Shown one piece after another: positions 1 through 8,300 of a stretch of 10,944 nt of DNA (position 1 is its first letter; each line of letters begins with the position of its first letter). Source of the stretch: an uncultured Peptococcaceae bacterium (GTDB lineage: Bacteria; Bacillota; Peptococcia; Peptococcales; Peptococcaceae); contig CAMFFG010000017.1 in NCBI GenBank assembly GCA_945949655.1, positions 1-10,944 of the forward strand, read 5' to 3'. The notes under the pieces were generated by a model, which worked only from the letters and a program-made list of their open reading frames with translations, was not told the DNA's origin and ran no database searches. A program made the position numbers and the translations under genes.

Positions 1-947
1 GCACCCAGCTGCTCAGCCACGAGGTCGTGGTCGAGGAGATGGGCGGCGAGGTGCATATTTTCTCGCCGGCTTACCGGGAGGAGGAATTTGCAGAGATCTG
101 CCGGTTGTGTGACCATATCGTGTTCAATTCCTGCCGGCAGGTGCGCCTGTTTGGCCCAAAAGCCCGGGAAGCCGGGGTAAGTATCGGGCTGCGGGTCAAC
201 CCACAGTGCTCCACCCAGGAAGACCATGCCATCTATGATCCCTGTGCCCCCGGCTCCCGGCTGGGGGTAACGCTGGAGCAGCTAGAGCCGGATGTGATGG
301 ATCTGGTGGATGGCCTGCATTTTCATACGCTGTGTGAGCAGAACGCCGATGCGCTGGCCACAACGCTGGCGGCCGTTGAGCAGCAGTTTGGTCAGTGGCT
401 GCCGAAAATGCAGTGGATCAATTTTGGCGGTGGGCATCACATTACCCGGGAAGATTACGATATCCCATTGCTGGAGCAGTGCATCACATCCATGCAGCAG
501 AACTATGGTCTGCAGGTGTATCTGGAACCGGGTGAGGCAGTTGCCTTAAATGCCGGGCTTCTGGCCACCACAGTGCTGGAGGTGGTGCAAAACGGCATAG
601 CGATCGCCATTCTGGACACCTCGGCCGCCTGCCACATGCCCGATGTGCTGGAGATGCCTTACCGGCCGCCTCTGTTGGAATCCGGCCTGCCAGACGAAAA
701 AGCGCACACCTATCGCTTGGCCGGACCGACCTGCCTGGCTGGCGATATCATTGGCGATTATTCTTTGGATGCGCCGCTCTCACCGGGCCAGAGACTGTAT
801 TTTGCCGATATGGCCATCTATTCCATGGTAAAAAACAATACCTTCAACGGCATGGCGCTACCCGCTATTGCGCTGCAGAAACAGGATGGCAGCTGCCAGA
901 TCATCCGTCAGTTCGGCTATGCGGATTTTAAAAACAGGTTGTCCTAA
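1..947 (+). CDS. nspC: Carboxynorspermidine decarboxylase, 3' part
   Basis: This is a PLP-dependent enzyme of the alanine racemase-like fold (type III) that decarboxylates carboxynorspermidine or carboxyspermidine, the last step of the alternative cytoplasmic spermidine/norspermidine route. The reading frame is open from base 3 to the TAA at 945-947, so the N-terminus lies outside the window, including the lysine expected to bind PLP. What is visible fits the family: EEMGGEVHIFSPAY near the left edge, the HFHTLCEQ segment, the glycine-rich FGGGHHIT loop (codons 426-440) expected to hold the PLP phosphate, LEPGEAV, the active-site segment CHMPDVLEMPYRP with its cysteine at 630-632, AGPTCLAGDIIGDY, and YSMVKNNTFNGM close to the C-terminus. 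The GTG at 27 is internal, because family-like sequence (EEMGGEV) continues directly from the upstream codons. Its usual partner, carboxynorspermidine dehydrogenase, would be expected upstream but is not in view. Confidence 0.93.
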   Translation, partial: TQLLSHEVVVEEMGGEVHIFSPAYREEEFAEICRLCDHIVFNSCRQVRLFGPKAREAGVSIGLRVNPQCSTQEDHAIYDPCAPGSRLGVTLEQLEPDVMDLVDGLHFHTLCEQNADALATTLAAVEQQFGQWLPKMQWINFGGGHHITREDYDIPLLEQCITSMQQNYGLQVYLEPGEAVALNAGLLATTVLEVVQNGIAIAILDTSAACHMPDVLEMPYRPPLLESGLPDEKAHTYRLAGPTCLAGDIIGDYSLDAPLSPGQRLYFADMAIYSMVKNNTFNGMALPAIALQKQDGSCQIIRQFGYADFKNRLS

Positions 948-973
948 GAGCAGATAATTGCATAAAACAGAAA

Positions 974-1020
974 ACAGCAAAAGAGCAGACAGGCGGAAAC
1001 TTGGTCTGCTCTTTTGCTGT
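974..1020. terminator. Bidirectional terminator between nspC and the CatA-like gene
   Basis: A perfect 17-bp inverted repeat has arms at 974-990 and 1004-1020 with a 13-base loop. Read on the minus strand, the stem begins immediately after the TAG stop of the CatA-like gene and is followed by a T-rich run (TTTCTGTTTTATG), so it is a convincing intrinsic terminator in that direction. On the plus strand it lies 26 bases past the nspC stop, but only the CTTTT inside the right arm provides T residues, so it is weaker for nspC. Its core AAAGAGCAGAC recurs in the terminator at 9841-9921. Confidence 0.85.
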
Positions 1021-1683
1021 CTAGAGATACTGCTCAAAGGTATCTGCTTCCTGCTGCAGGGTTTCCAGAAAGCGATGCACATGGTAGCCGTCGGTAGCTG
1101 CGTGGTGACAGGTGATGGAAAGTGGCAGCAGAATTTTTCTATCCTGCTCATAAAACTTACCGGCTTCAATGGAGGGGAAATAATAAGGCTGGTTCTGGTA
1201 GATGTGCACCGCAAAATGCTGGAACGAGATCCACGGTACGCAGGACACCGTATAAGCGTTTTCCGGCGGAACTTGACCGGGGCGGGCCAGGATCCCGTGG
1301 TTTTTGCCATACAGGCGCTGATCCTCCAGATAGGCCTGGTAAAAGTCCAAAAACCGCTCCTGATAAAAGGTCCATTGCAGAGAAAAGGTGTGGTCGTCGT
1401 GAAATATGGCATAGAGTGGGGTCAGCGTGTGGTAATAGCCCAGCTGGCCCTCTTTTTCTGCCAGTTTGAATTCGGTCTGCTGGTGCAGTGTGCGGGTCAC
1501 CAGCCACAGATAGGCCGGATAAAATTTAACACCGGCGGATTTTAGTGTTCGCCGCAGTCTGGTGATATCCAGCTGCACGGTGAGCGAATAGCCGGTGGGT
1601 GCCATTTTGGAAAAATAGTAGAAAATTTCCCGCCTGGGCCAGGTCTCCAGGTCCAGCGGGGTAAACAGAATGGGGGTGTTCAT
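1021..1683 (-). CDS. Chloramphenicol acetyltransferase-family O-acetyltransferase (CatA-like)
   Basis: The 220-residue product has the length and layout of type A chloramphenicol acetyltransferases, cytoplasmic trimers that transfer acetyl from acetyl-CoA to a hydroxyl group of the antibiotic. Visible signatures are an FYPAYLWLVTR segment about residue 54, an HDDHTFSLQW segment in mid-protein, VPWISFQHF, and the C-terminal catalytic motif CHHAATDGYHVHRF, in which the second His (about H194) matches the catalytic His195 of classical CAT and D198 the structural Asp199. The ATG at 1683 is preceded by AAGGAG at 9-base spacing, so the start is clear. The TAG is followed at once by the terminator stem. 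The gene is divergent from the jet operon and transcribed alone. The family contains genuine resistance enzymes and many chromosomal relatives of unknown substrate, so chloramphenicol as substrate is inference. Confidence 0.88.
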   Translation of the reverse strand: MNTPILFTPLDLETWPRREIFYYFSKMAPTGYSLTVQLDITRLRRTLKSAGVKFYPAYLWLVTRTLHQQTEFKLAEKEGQLGYYHTLTPLYAIFHDDHTFSLQWTFYQERFLDFYQAYLEDQRLYGKNHGILARPGQVPPENAYTVSCVPWISFQHFAVHIYQNQPYYFPSIEAGKFYEQDRKILLPLSITCHHAATDGYHVHRFLETLQQEADTFEQYL

Positions 1684-1760
1684 GCGTAACAGCTCCTTTT
1701 TTGCGTGATAGCAGATTTTCAGAAGAAACGGAAGTCTAACGATTCACAGCTTCTGTTTTT

Positions 1761-1788
1761 TATGATAACGCTTATTTCTATGATAACG
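1761..1788. repeat. Short direct repeat TATGATAACG, two copies
   Basis: The 10-mer TATGATAACG occurs at 1761-1770 and again at 1779-1788, an 18-base period, about 80-105 bases upstream of the CatA-like start codon. On the minus strand each copy reads CGTTATCATA and contains TATCAT, a possible -10 element, so the pair might be tandem promoter parts or tandem regulator sites. No good -35 box was found, and the function is unknown. Confidence 0.45.
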
Positions 1789-1811
1789 GAGAACGCAGCA
1801 ATGCCAACCTG

Positions 1812-1834
1812 CGCTGCGCAGAGTCTGCGGAGCG
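1812..1834. promoter_or_regulatory. 23-bp GC-rich dyad upstream of the jet operon, possible operator
   Basis: The segment reads CGCT-G-CGCAGA-G-TCTGCG-G-AGCG. The arms are exactly complementary except for the central G and one symmetrical G/G mismatch on each side. It sits about 115 bases before the jetD start in otherwise AT-rich DNA. No T-run follows on either strand, so it is not a normal terminator. A two-fold symmetric site of this size suits a dimeric regulator, but this is inferred from symmetry alone. Confidence 0.4.
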
Positions 1835-1871
1835 TAGAACTAGAAAAAAGCTGAAAAAACAAGTTTTTTAT

Positions 1872-1911
1872 TTGTAATTAGGCGAAAAGTAGGATAAAGT
1901 ATAACTATAAA
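1872..1911 (+). promoter_or_regulatory. Probable promoter region of the jet operon
   Basis: This is the most AT-rich stretch ahead of jetD. One sigma-A-like reading is TTGTAA (1872-1877), a 17-base spacer, then TAAAGT (1895-1900). Alternative -10 boxes TATAAC (1900-1905) and TATAAA (1906-1911) lack a fitting -35. An A/T-tract inverted repeat (AAAAAAC-AA-GTTTTTT, 1854-1869) lies just upstream and could act as an UP-element-like or bent segment. The region is probably the promoter, but the exact boxes are uncertain. Confidence 0.35.
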
Positions 1912-1947
1912 AGATGTTTTGTGCGGAACGAAAGGGGTGCTAGATGG

Positions 1948-2952
1948 TTGGAATCCTTTGCACAGTTGGGCAAGAAAAAAATGACATTAGAAGAAATCAC
2001 GGCGTATGTGCATCCAGCAGAGTATCAGGCTTTGGTCAATTGTGTGATGCAGGCGGTAGCAGAGGGTCAGCTCAAGCCGGTAAAAAGCAGCGGCAGCAAT
2101 GGAAAACGGCCTCCTCTGGCAAAGCAGTACTGGGTGATAACGCAGGAAACGCAGAACGAAGATTTTTTGCAGGAATTGCAATATCAATTACATCCGGCAT
2201 TGCAAAACGATTATTATCTGTCCCATTTGGAGCAATATGCTGCGGACCGTGAATTTGTATTGGCACTGAATCGGTTTTGGCATGACCAGCAAGATCTTTT
2301 GGAAGTTGCGGTATCGGTCAATGAACGGAGCTTTCAGATTTGGAAACAGGAGAAATTTCTAAAAGAGGGCGCAGGACCGCGGATTTTGAAGCATGTAGGG
2401 CTGTCGATGGAAGCTCTCCATGTGTATCAGACAGCAGAGCCATTGGCATATTATGTGCACCACAAGCAGACGCCGCAGAATATTTTGATCGTTGAGAACA
2501 AAGATACCTTTTTCAGCATGCGTCGCCATCTGTTGGAAGGTGCCGATACCGTTCTGGGGCTTGCCATCGGTACCCTGATCTATGGCGGTGGGAAAAAAAT
2601 CCAGAAAAGTATGGCAGATTTTCTGTTGTGCGCGGAGCCCTACCTATTGCACAAAAAGAATCAGTTCTATTATTTTGGCGATATGGATTATGAGGGAATC
2701 GCCATCTTACAAGGACTGCAGATAGCGGTACAGGAAACTTTTGCTGTGCATATTTTTGTGGAAGCTTACCGAAACATGCTGCAAAAAGCAACGCAGACAG
2801 ACTGCCTGCCAATGACCAAAGACGGCCAAAAGGAAGGGAACATCGAATCATTTCTGACTGTATTTACAGAAGGGGAGAGAGCACAGATCAGGCAGATTCT
2901 GCAGGATAGGCGGTATATTCCGCAGGAAATTTTGACGAAACTGGATTTCTAA
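1948..2952 (+). CDS. jetD: Wadjet subunit JetD, Toprim-domain nuclease
   Basis: JetD is the DNA-cleaving subunit of the Wadjet anti-plasmid system; it carries a topoisomerase VI-like Toprim domain. From a TTG start the product is 334 residues. Residues about 10-70 (KKKMTLEEITAYVHPAEY onward) look like a helical, probably winged-helix, region. The Toprim part begins at ILIVENKDTF, with acidic E183, continues through IYGGGKK, and has the metal-binding pair in YFGDMDYEG (D245 and D247), so the expected catalytic acids are all present. The start is a choice: TTG 1948 lies 10 bases after AAAGGGG (1931-1937), whereas GTG 1921 in the same frame has no evident ribosome site and would give 343 residues. 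The closest ATG (1944) is in another frame. jetD is first in the operon, and jetA follows after 12 bases. Base composition is poorer in GC than nspC. Confidence 0.87.
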   Translation: MESFAQLGKKKMTLEEITAYVHPAEYQALVNCVMQAVAEGQLKPVKSSGSNGKRPPLAKQYWVITQETQNEDFLQELQYQLHPALQNDYYLSHLEQYAADREFVLALNRFWHDQQDLLEVAVSVNERSFQIWKQEKFLKEGAGPRILKHVGLSMEALHVYQTAEPLAYYVHHKQTPQNILIVENKDTFFSMRRHLLEGADTVLGLAIGTLIYGGGKKIQKSMADFLLCAEPYLLHKKNQFYYFGDMDYEGIAILQGLQIAVQETFAVHIFVEAYRNMLQKATQTDCLPMTKDGQKEGNIESFLTVFTEGERAQIRQILQDRRYIPQEILTKLDF

Positions 2953-2964
2953 CGAGGTGCAGGT

Positions 2965-4584
2965 ATGAAATTTGATTTTTTACAACAATTCCCCGCACGG
3001 ATGAAAACGGTCGGGATTTATAGCTTACTGGTGAAGAACAGTGCACAGAAAACGACCTGGAAGCAGTTTGACATTCAGACTTTTGATGAACAGCTGAATG
3101 TCATTTATGCGGTGCTGCTGTATATTATGGAGCAGTCCTTGCGTGATGAGCCATGCACCATTGAGGATGTCACCAGCTTTTTAGATGAATTGAATTTGAA
3201 ATATCTGAAAAAAGAAATTACCTATCTGCAATGCAGAGAATTGAGTGATTTTATCATCAATGTCGTTCTGTGTGATGAGGGCCGTGTCATGTATTTTCAG
3301 GGCTTTAATTTTGAAGCCGGAAATTATGAGCAGCTTCATGTCAGTTATGTGGCCAATAAAATCGTCTATCTGACCGATGATGTGCGGCGCACCTCATATT
3401 ATTTGACAGAGGATGGCTATAACTTATTGCTGTCTACGTTAGAAATGGAAAGCAATATGAAGCTGACCATCCATGAAATGATTTTTAAACTCCATTTGGA
3501 AAAGGCAACCTATGATAAGGCAGCAAATGATATCCGAACGATATTTAATATGCTGCGCATGCAGTATCAGAAAATTCAGGATGCCATGAACCGGATCCAG
3601 CATAACGCATTGCAATATGCCGTTGCGGATTATGAAGCACTGCAGAAAGAAAACTTAACTGCAGTAGAAGATACAAGAAAACGCTTTGCCGAGTATCGAA
3701 AGAAAGTAACAGAGCTGGTAGAGAATCTGACAGAAAAAGATATCCATGTAAAAAAGTTGGACGGGGAAGATTTGGAAAATCTGCAGCACTTAAAAATCAT
3801 TGAGGATTATTTGAACCGCGCCCTGGAGGAGCATCAAAAAATTCTGACGCTGCATTTCGACATGAAGGAGTTGTATACAAAAGAGCTGGAGAGCCTTTCC
3901 CAGATGGCGATGATCAAGCGGTTTGACTTAAAAAGCGAATTGGACGATCCTTTGCTGCGCGATGTGCGGATTTTGGAACGAATCGATTTTTTCTTGCGCC
4001 CTTTGCTGAACCAAAATCCGGATAAAGTCTATAATCTGAACCTGGCGCTGCAAAAACAGGCGCCGCTCTATCGAAAAAAACAAGAGGAAACAGAATTGAT
4101 TAGCCTGGATGTGGCAGAATGGCAGCAGCAGCAACAGGAGGAAAAACTGCATCGACTGAGACAGTATCAGAACAGCTTAGAGCTGCTGCTGACAGCAGCT
4201 GTGGCGGAAGGCGGATGTATTTCGTTTTCTGAACTGGTGCAGCGATTGGATGCACAGCTGGCTACACTGATCCCCAGCGTTGAAATTTTTCAGGAAATCG
4301 TCATTGAGCTTCTGCGCAGCCAGAACATCCATCTGAAGGCACTTTATCAGGAACGTCAGGCAGTACTCAAGGAGCAGTTGTTGGAGTTTCAGCTGCATGA
4401 TATGCTGCTGGATCTGTTTGATCTGCATCCTGACTGGAACGAATTTGACAGCATTGTTGTGAAAAAGCTGGAAGGCGCCAAGGACGTTCTGCTCTCTCAT
4501 GTGATGAGTGATACGGGCCAGTGGAAGCAGATGCGCTGTTCAGATTTTGTGATCAAATTATTGCGGCAAGGAGAATTGGTATGA
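2965..4584 (+). CDS. jetA: Wadjet subunit JetA, MukF/kleisin-like
   Basis: By position and architecture this 539-residue protein is the kleisin-like subunit that bridges the heads of the JetC dimer, equivalent to MukF; it appears to match the family labelled DUF5716 (recalled, not searched). The N-terminal 150 residues look like a helical or winged-helix domain. A long heptad-like helical region runs from about 172 to 310 (AMNRIQHNALQYAVADYEAL, KRFAEYRKKVTELVENL). A mixed middle region follows, with a short polyglutamine run near residue 386. The C-terminal 140 residues look helical with a likely second winged helix (ELVQRLDAQLATLIPSVEIF). There is no membrane segment or signal peptide. ATG 2965 is preceded by GAGGTG. 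The gene stop overlaps the jetB start as ATGA, so the two are probably translationally coupled. It includes the lowest-GC stretches of the window. Confidence 0.85.
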   Translation: MKFDFLQQFPARMKTVGIYSLLVKNSAQKTTWKQFDIQTFDEQLNVIYAVLLYIMEQSLRDEPCTIEDVTSFLDELNLKYLKKEITYLQCRELSDFIINVVLCDEGRVMYFQGFNFEAGNYEQLHVSYVANKIVYLTDDVRRTSYYLTEDGYNLLLSTLEMESNMKLTIHEMIFKLHLEKATYDKAANDIRTIFNMLRMQYQKIQDAMNRIQHNALQYAVADYEALQKENLTAVEDTRKRFAEYRKKVTELVENLTEKDIHVKKLDGEDLENLQHLKIIEDYLNRALEEHQKILTLHFDMKELYTKELESLSQMAMIKRFDLKSELDDPLLRDVRILERIDFFLRPLLNQNPDKVYNLNLALQKQAPLYRKKQEETELISLDVAEWQQQQQEEKLHRLRQYQNSLELLLTAAVAEGGCISFSELVQRLDAQLATLIPSVEIFQEIVIELLRSQNIHLKALYQERQAVLKEQLLEFQLHDMLLDLFDLHPDWNEFDSIVVKKLEGAKDVLLSHVMSDTGQWKQMRCSDFVIKLLRQGELV

Positions 4585-5315
4585 ATTATGCGTTTACAGA
4601 TATTCAGCAGAGTCAGCAGTTGTTTTATTATTTGTTGGCCCATCATGCGCTGGCGGGGCAGGAGGAACCAATGCTGTTTCGCGCATATACAGAAAATGAA
4701 CAGGTAAAACAGCTGGTAAAAAGTCAGGCAGAGGCAGCCCATTGTACAACAGAACGCTATGGCAGCGTAATCTATCTGATTCCAGATCTGGACAACCATA
4801 TTCTAGGATATTCCAAAAAACAATTAAAGGAAAAACTGTGTAAAAGCAATGGGACAGATCGGGACTATTATTTGTCACAATTTGCGATTATTACGCTGTT
4901 GGTGGCCTTTTATGATGGACAGGGCAGCAGCAGTAAATCGCGGAATTTTCTTCGCGTTGGGGAACTGATGAATTTGATCAGTCAGCGATTAGCAGAAGGT
5001 GTACAGCTGGCGCAGCAAGGAGAAACCGGTGCTGCCGGCAATAAAGATGTAGGTGGATTGGCCTTTGCAGATATGCAGCAAGCCTTTGAGGCGCTGCGCT
5101 CCAGCGACAAAGGTTCCCGTTCCCGCACGACCAAGGAGGGGTTTCTCTATAACATCCTGATGTTTCTGGAAGAACAGAATTTGATAGAGTTTGTGGAAAA
5201 AGATGAAATGATTTATACCACCGAAAAGCTGGATCATTTTATGGACTGGAATTTGTTAAATAAAAATCATTATGACCGTATCCTGCGGGTGCTGAGAGGT
5301 GAAGTAGATGAGTAA
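4581..5315 (+). CDS. jetB: Wadjet subunit JetB, MukE/KITE-like
   Basis: This 244-residue protein occupies the place of the small winged-helix (MukE-like, KITE) subunit that binds the kleisin JetA and the JetC heads; it resembles the family labelled DUF6063 (recalled, not searched). The sequence is helical, with a short conserved-looking IYLIPDLDNHILGYSKKQLK motif about residues 61-80 and a YYLSQFAIITLLVAFYDG segment. There is a low-complexity linker rich in Gly/Ala (GETGAAGNKDVGG) near residue 150. A C-terminal winged-helix-like part has the pattern TKEGFLYNILMFLEEQNLIE followed by a short beta wing (DEMIYTTEKLDHFM). ATG 4581 overlaps the jetA TGA by 4 bases and is preceded by AAGGAG. An in-frame GTG at 4521 inside jetA is rejected as start. 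The stop overlaps jetC by 8 bases. Confidence 0.83.
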   Translation: MNYAFTDIQQSQQLFYYLLAHHALAGQEEPMLFRAYTENEQVKQLVKSQAEAAHCTTERYGSVIYLIPDLDNHILGYSKKQLKEKLCKSNGTDRDYYLSQFAIITLLVAFYDGQGSSSKSRNFLRVGELMNLISQRLAEGVQLAQQGETGAAGNKDVGGLAFADMQQAFEALRSSDKGSRSRTTKEGFLYNILMFLEEQNLIEFVEKDEMIYTTEKLDHFMDWNLLNKNHYDRILRVLRGEVDE

Positions 5316-8300
5316 AATCAATGCCGTGCGCATCATCAATTTAAATTACAATCATAACATGATACGGGTGGACGACGAGACCTGGCAGTTCAATGGGGAA
5401 AGTACGCTGCTTTCTCTGCGCAATGGTGGCGGAAAAAGTGTACTGGTGCAGATGATGTCGGCTCCCTTTGTGCATAAAAATTATCTCGGCTCCAAGGAGC
5501 GCCCTTTTTCCAGTTATTTTACCACAAATCAGCCTACCTTTATTTTGGTGGAGTGGATGTTAGATGACCATGCGGGATATGTGTTGACCGGTATGATGGT
5601 GCGGCAGCATCAGGCGGAAGAGGACGATAACGGAGAGGCCCTAGACATCACCAATATTATTTTTGAATATCAGACACCAAATGCCAATGATATTCATCAT
5701 ATTCCAGTAATCGTAGAGGAAGCGAGCCGAAAAAAACTGAAAAGCTACAAAGCATGTCTTGAGATGTTTGAGCAGTATCGCAATGACGCAGGGATGCAGT
5801 TTTTTGTGTACGATATGAATCAGCCCGCGCAGGTAAGGTCTTACTTTTATAAGTTAGAAGAATATCGGGTCTATTATAAAGAGTGGGAGAGTATCATCAA
5901 AAAAATCAATAAGCGGGAATCGGGCTTGTCGGAATTGTTTGCCGATGCCAAGGGCGAGCGGGCTCTGGTGGAGAAATGGTTTTTGCCTGCGGTGGAAACC
6001 AAGCTGAATAAAACAGAAGACAAGATGAAACAATTTCGGAAGCTGATGCAGCAATATGTGAATCAATACTGCGAAAATCGAGAAAAGCTTGCAAAGCGGG
6101 AGCAGATCCTGCAATTTTTGGAAGCCTGCAGCGAATTGATGCTGACAGCGGAAGAATCAGTACAGACGCTGCAGAAAAAGCAACAGCTGGAAAACCATAT
6201 TGCCCACTTCCTGCATGATTTGGAACTGGAGGCGCAGGCAAAGGAACAGGCGTTGTATGTGAGTACAACGCAGTTGCAAAAATTGGAGCAGGATATTCGG
6301 ATGGTGCGGTACAATCAATATTCCTGGGAACATTATCAGATCGAGGAAGAACGGCAGCAACAGGAGCAGTTGCACCAACAGCTGACGGAACAGGAGCAGA
6401 AGCTGCAGCAGAGCATAGCCGAAGTGGAACGGCAGCTGCATGTACAGGAATGTGCGCGCCGCTATGACCTGTGGAAGGAGGATTCCCGCGCAGTTCAGCA
6501 AATCGAAAATCAGATAGAGCTGCTCAAACAGGACGAAAAATCGATCCAGCCGGAGCGGGAGCAGATCGGCTATACGCTGCGCTGTCATTATGAACGGGAA
6601 CTGGAACATCAGGTGGAGCAGTTAGGGCAACTGGAACAGAGACTGCTTCAGCTCAATGAGCAGATAGGGCAGCAGGAACAGGAAAAGAAGCAGCAGCAAG
6701 AGCATTACACCAGAAAAACAGAAAAGCTGGCGGGCTTGAAAGAGCGGATCCGGCAGTATGATCAGGAGGAGCAGCGGTTTCAACGGCGACATCAACAGCA
6801 GCTGGCGAGAAATCTTTTGGGTGAGTACGAGCCAGGCTTTCTGGAACATCTGTTGCAGGAGCAAGAACAGCAGATCAAGGCTTTGGGGCAGCAGATGCAT
6901 CAGTTGGCTTCTCAGAAAGAAGAGGAAAAACAGAACATCCATCGGCTGAAACGGGAGAAGGAGGAGACCACAGAGAAAAAGGCAGCTGCCAATGAAAAAC
7001 TGCAATGGTTGAAGGAGAAAGTGGAACGATTCGAACAGGAGCTGGAGCTGCGGCGCACATTAGCGGAGCATGTGGGCGTATCGCAGGAACAGGTATTGGA
7101 GAAAGACGTGCTGCTCGATGCGTTCCAGAAGCGATTGGACATGCTGCAGCAAGAATTGCGCGTATTGCAAAATCAGAGCGATGCAGCGGCCGTGGCATAT
7201 CGTCGGATGCAGCATGGGCAAGTACTTGAGCTGCCGCCTGCCTTGAAGGAAGGCATGGATATGCAGGGGATCCGGTATTCCTTTGGCATGGAGTGGCTGC
7301 AGAAGAATGGCTATTCGGAACAGCAGAATCAGGCACTGGTCACAGACAATCCGTTCATTCCATACAGCCTTGTGATGAGCCAAAAGGAATTGCAGCGGCT
7401 GCAGCACAGCGGATTGATGTTGTACACAGAAGCTCCGATTACCATCATATGCCGCGAAAAATTAGAAGAAAAGCTGGAGTGCAACGGGCCGATCTGTATT
7501 TTGCAGGAGCAGTTGGCTTTTTATATCCTGTTTGACCAGCGTCTTTTGGATGGGGCGGCCTTAGCACAGCTTTTGGCAGAGCAGCAGGAAAAGAGAACGC
7601 AGATTCAGACGCAGATAGCGAACAAAGAAGAGGCAAGACAGTTCTATCAGCAAAAAGCAGATCTTGTCAAAGCGCAGCAGGTAGATCGGGTGGTTTATGA
7701 ACAGACGGAACGGGAGCGGACAGCACAGCAGGAATTGATAGCAGAGGCCGAAACCCGATGGAATCAATTGTCAGATGAAATTGAGACACTGGAAAAGCGT
7801 CAGGAGCAGCTGGAACAGCAGATTCGAGCCATAGAGCGGAAGCAGCAGGAAAACAAGCGGTATGAGCAGGATCTGACGGAGCTGAAGCAGGCATATGTAA
7901 CCTATCAGGAAAACAGGAGACAGGCTGCCACCATGCAGAAGGAATTGGATATGCTGAAGCAAGCGCTGGAAACACTGGAAGCGCAGCTCCTTGAAGCGCG
8001 GGAGCAGCAGACAAGCTGGAAGGATGAGCAGCGAGAAAGCAGAATCCAGGTAAAACAAACGGAACAGGCGCTGCAGCGCTTTCAAACTTATTCCGAACGT
8101 CCTGTTTTGCAGCAGGACATCAACGACCTGTTAAGCAGATATGATGCCATCGTGAAACAGTCATCGGCAAAGCAGCAGGAGCTGGAGGAGCAGCTGCAAG
8201 CAGCCAACAGCCGCTATGCGCGCACACAAGATGATTTGTTGAACTACAGCAAACAGTGTCAGCTGGTGCAAGATGACTATGCTGCTGTCACGTACGATTT

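Noticed and set aside
858..1545. Long ORFs overlapping or opposite the CatA-like gene (958-1545 plus, 858-1412 minus)
   Set aside because: They are other-frame readings of a gene with a clear family match, an intact catalytic motif and its own ribosome site. They show no recognisable domain.
1944..2252. 102-codon ORF from the ATG at 1944
   Set aside because: It lies wholly in an alternative frame of jetD, and the protein looks unstructured and resembles nothing. Its good ribosome site is noted under the jetD start question.
4521..4580. GTG at 4521 as the jetB start
   Set aside because: It would place 60 bases inside jetA without a ribosome site. ATG 4581 has AAGGAG upstream and the typical ATGA overlap.
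6157..8085. Several Leu/Phe-rich minus-strand ORFs opposite jetC that look like membrane proteins
   Set aside because: The complement of a Gln/Glu-rich coiled coil automatically gives Leu/Phe/Ser-rich frames. None has a ribosome site or a known domain.
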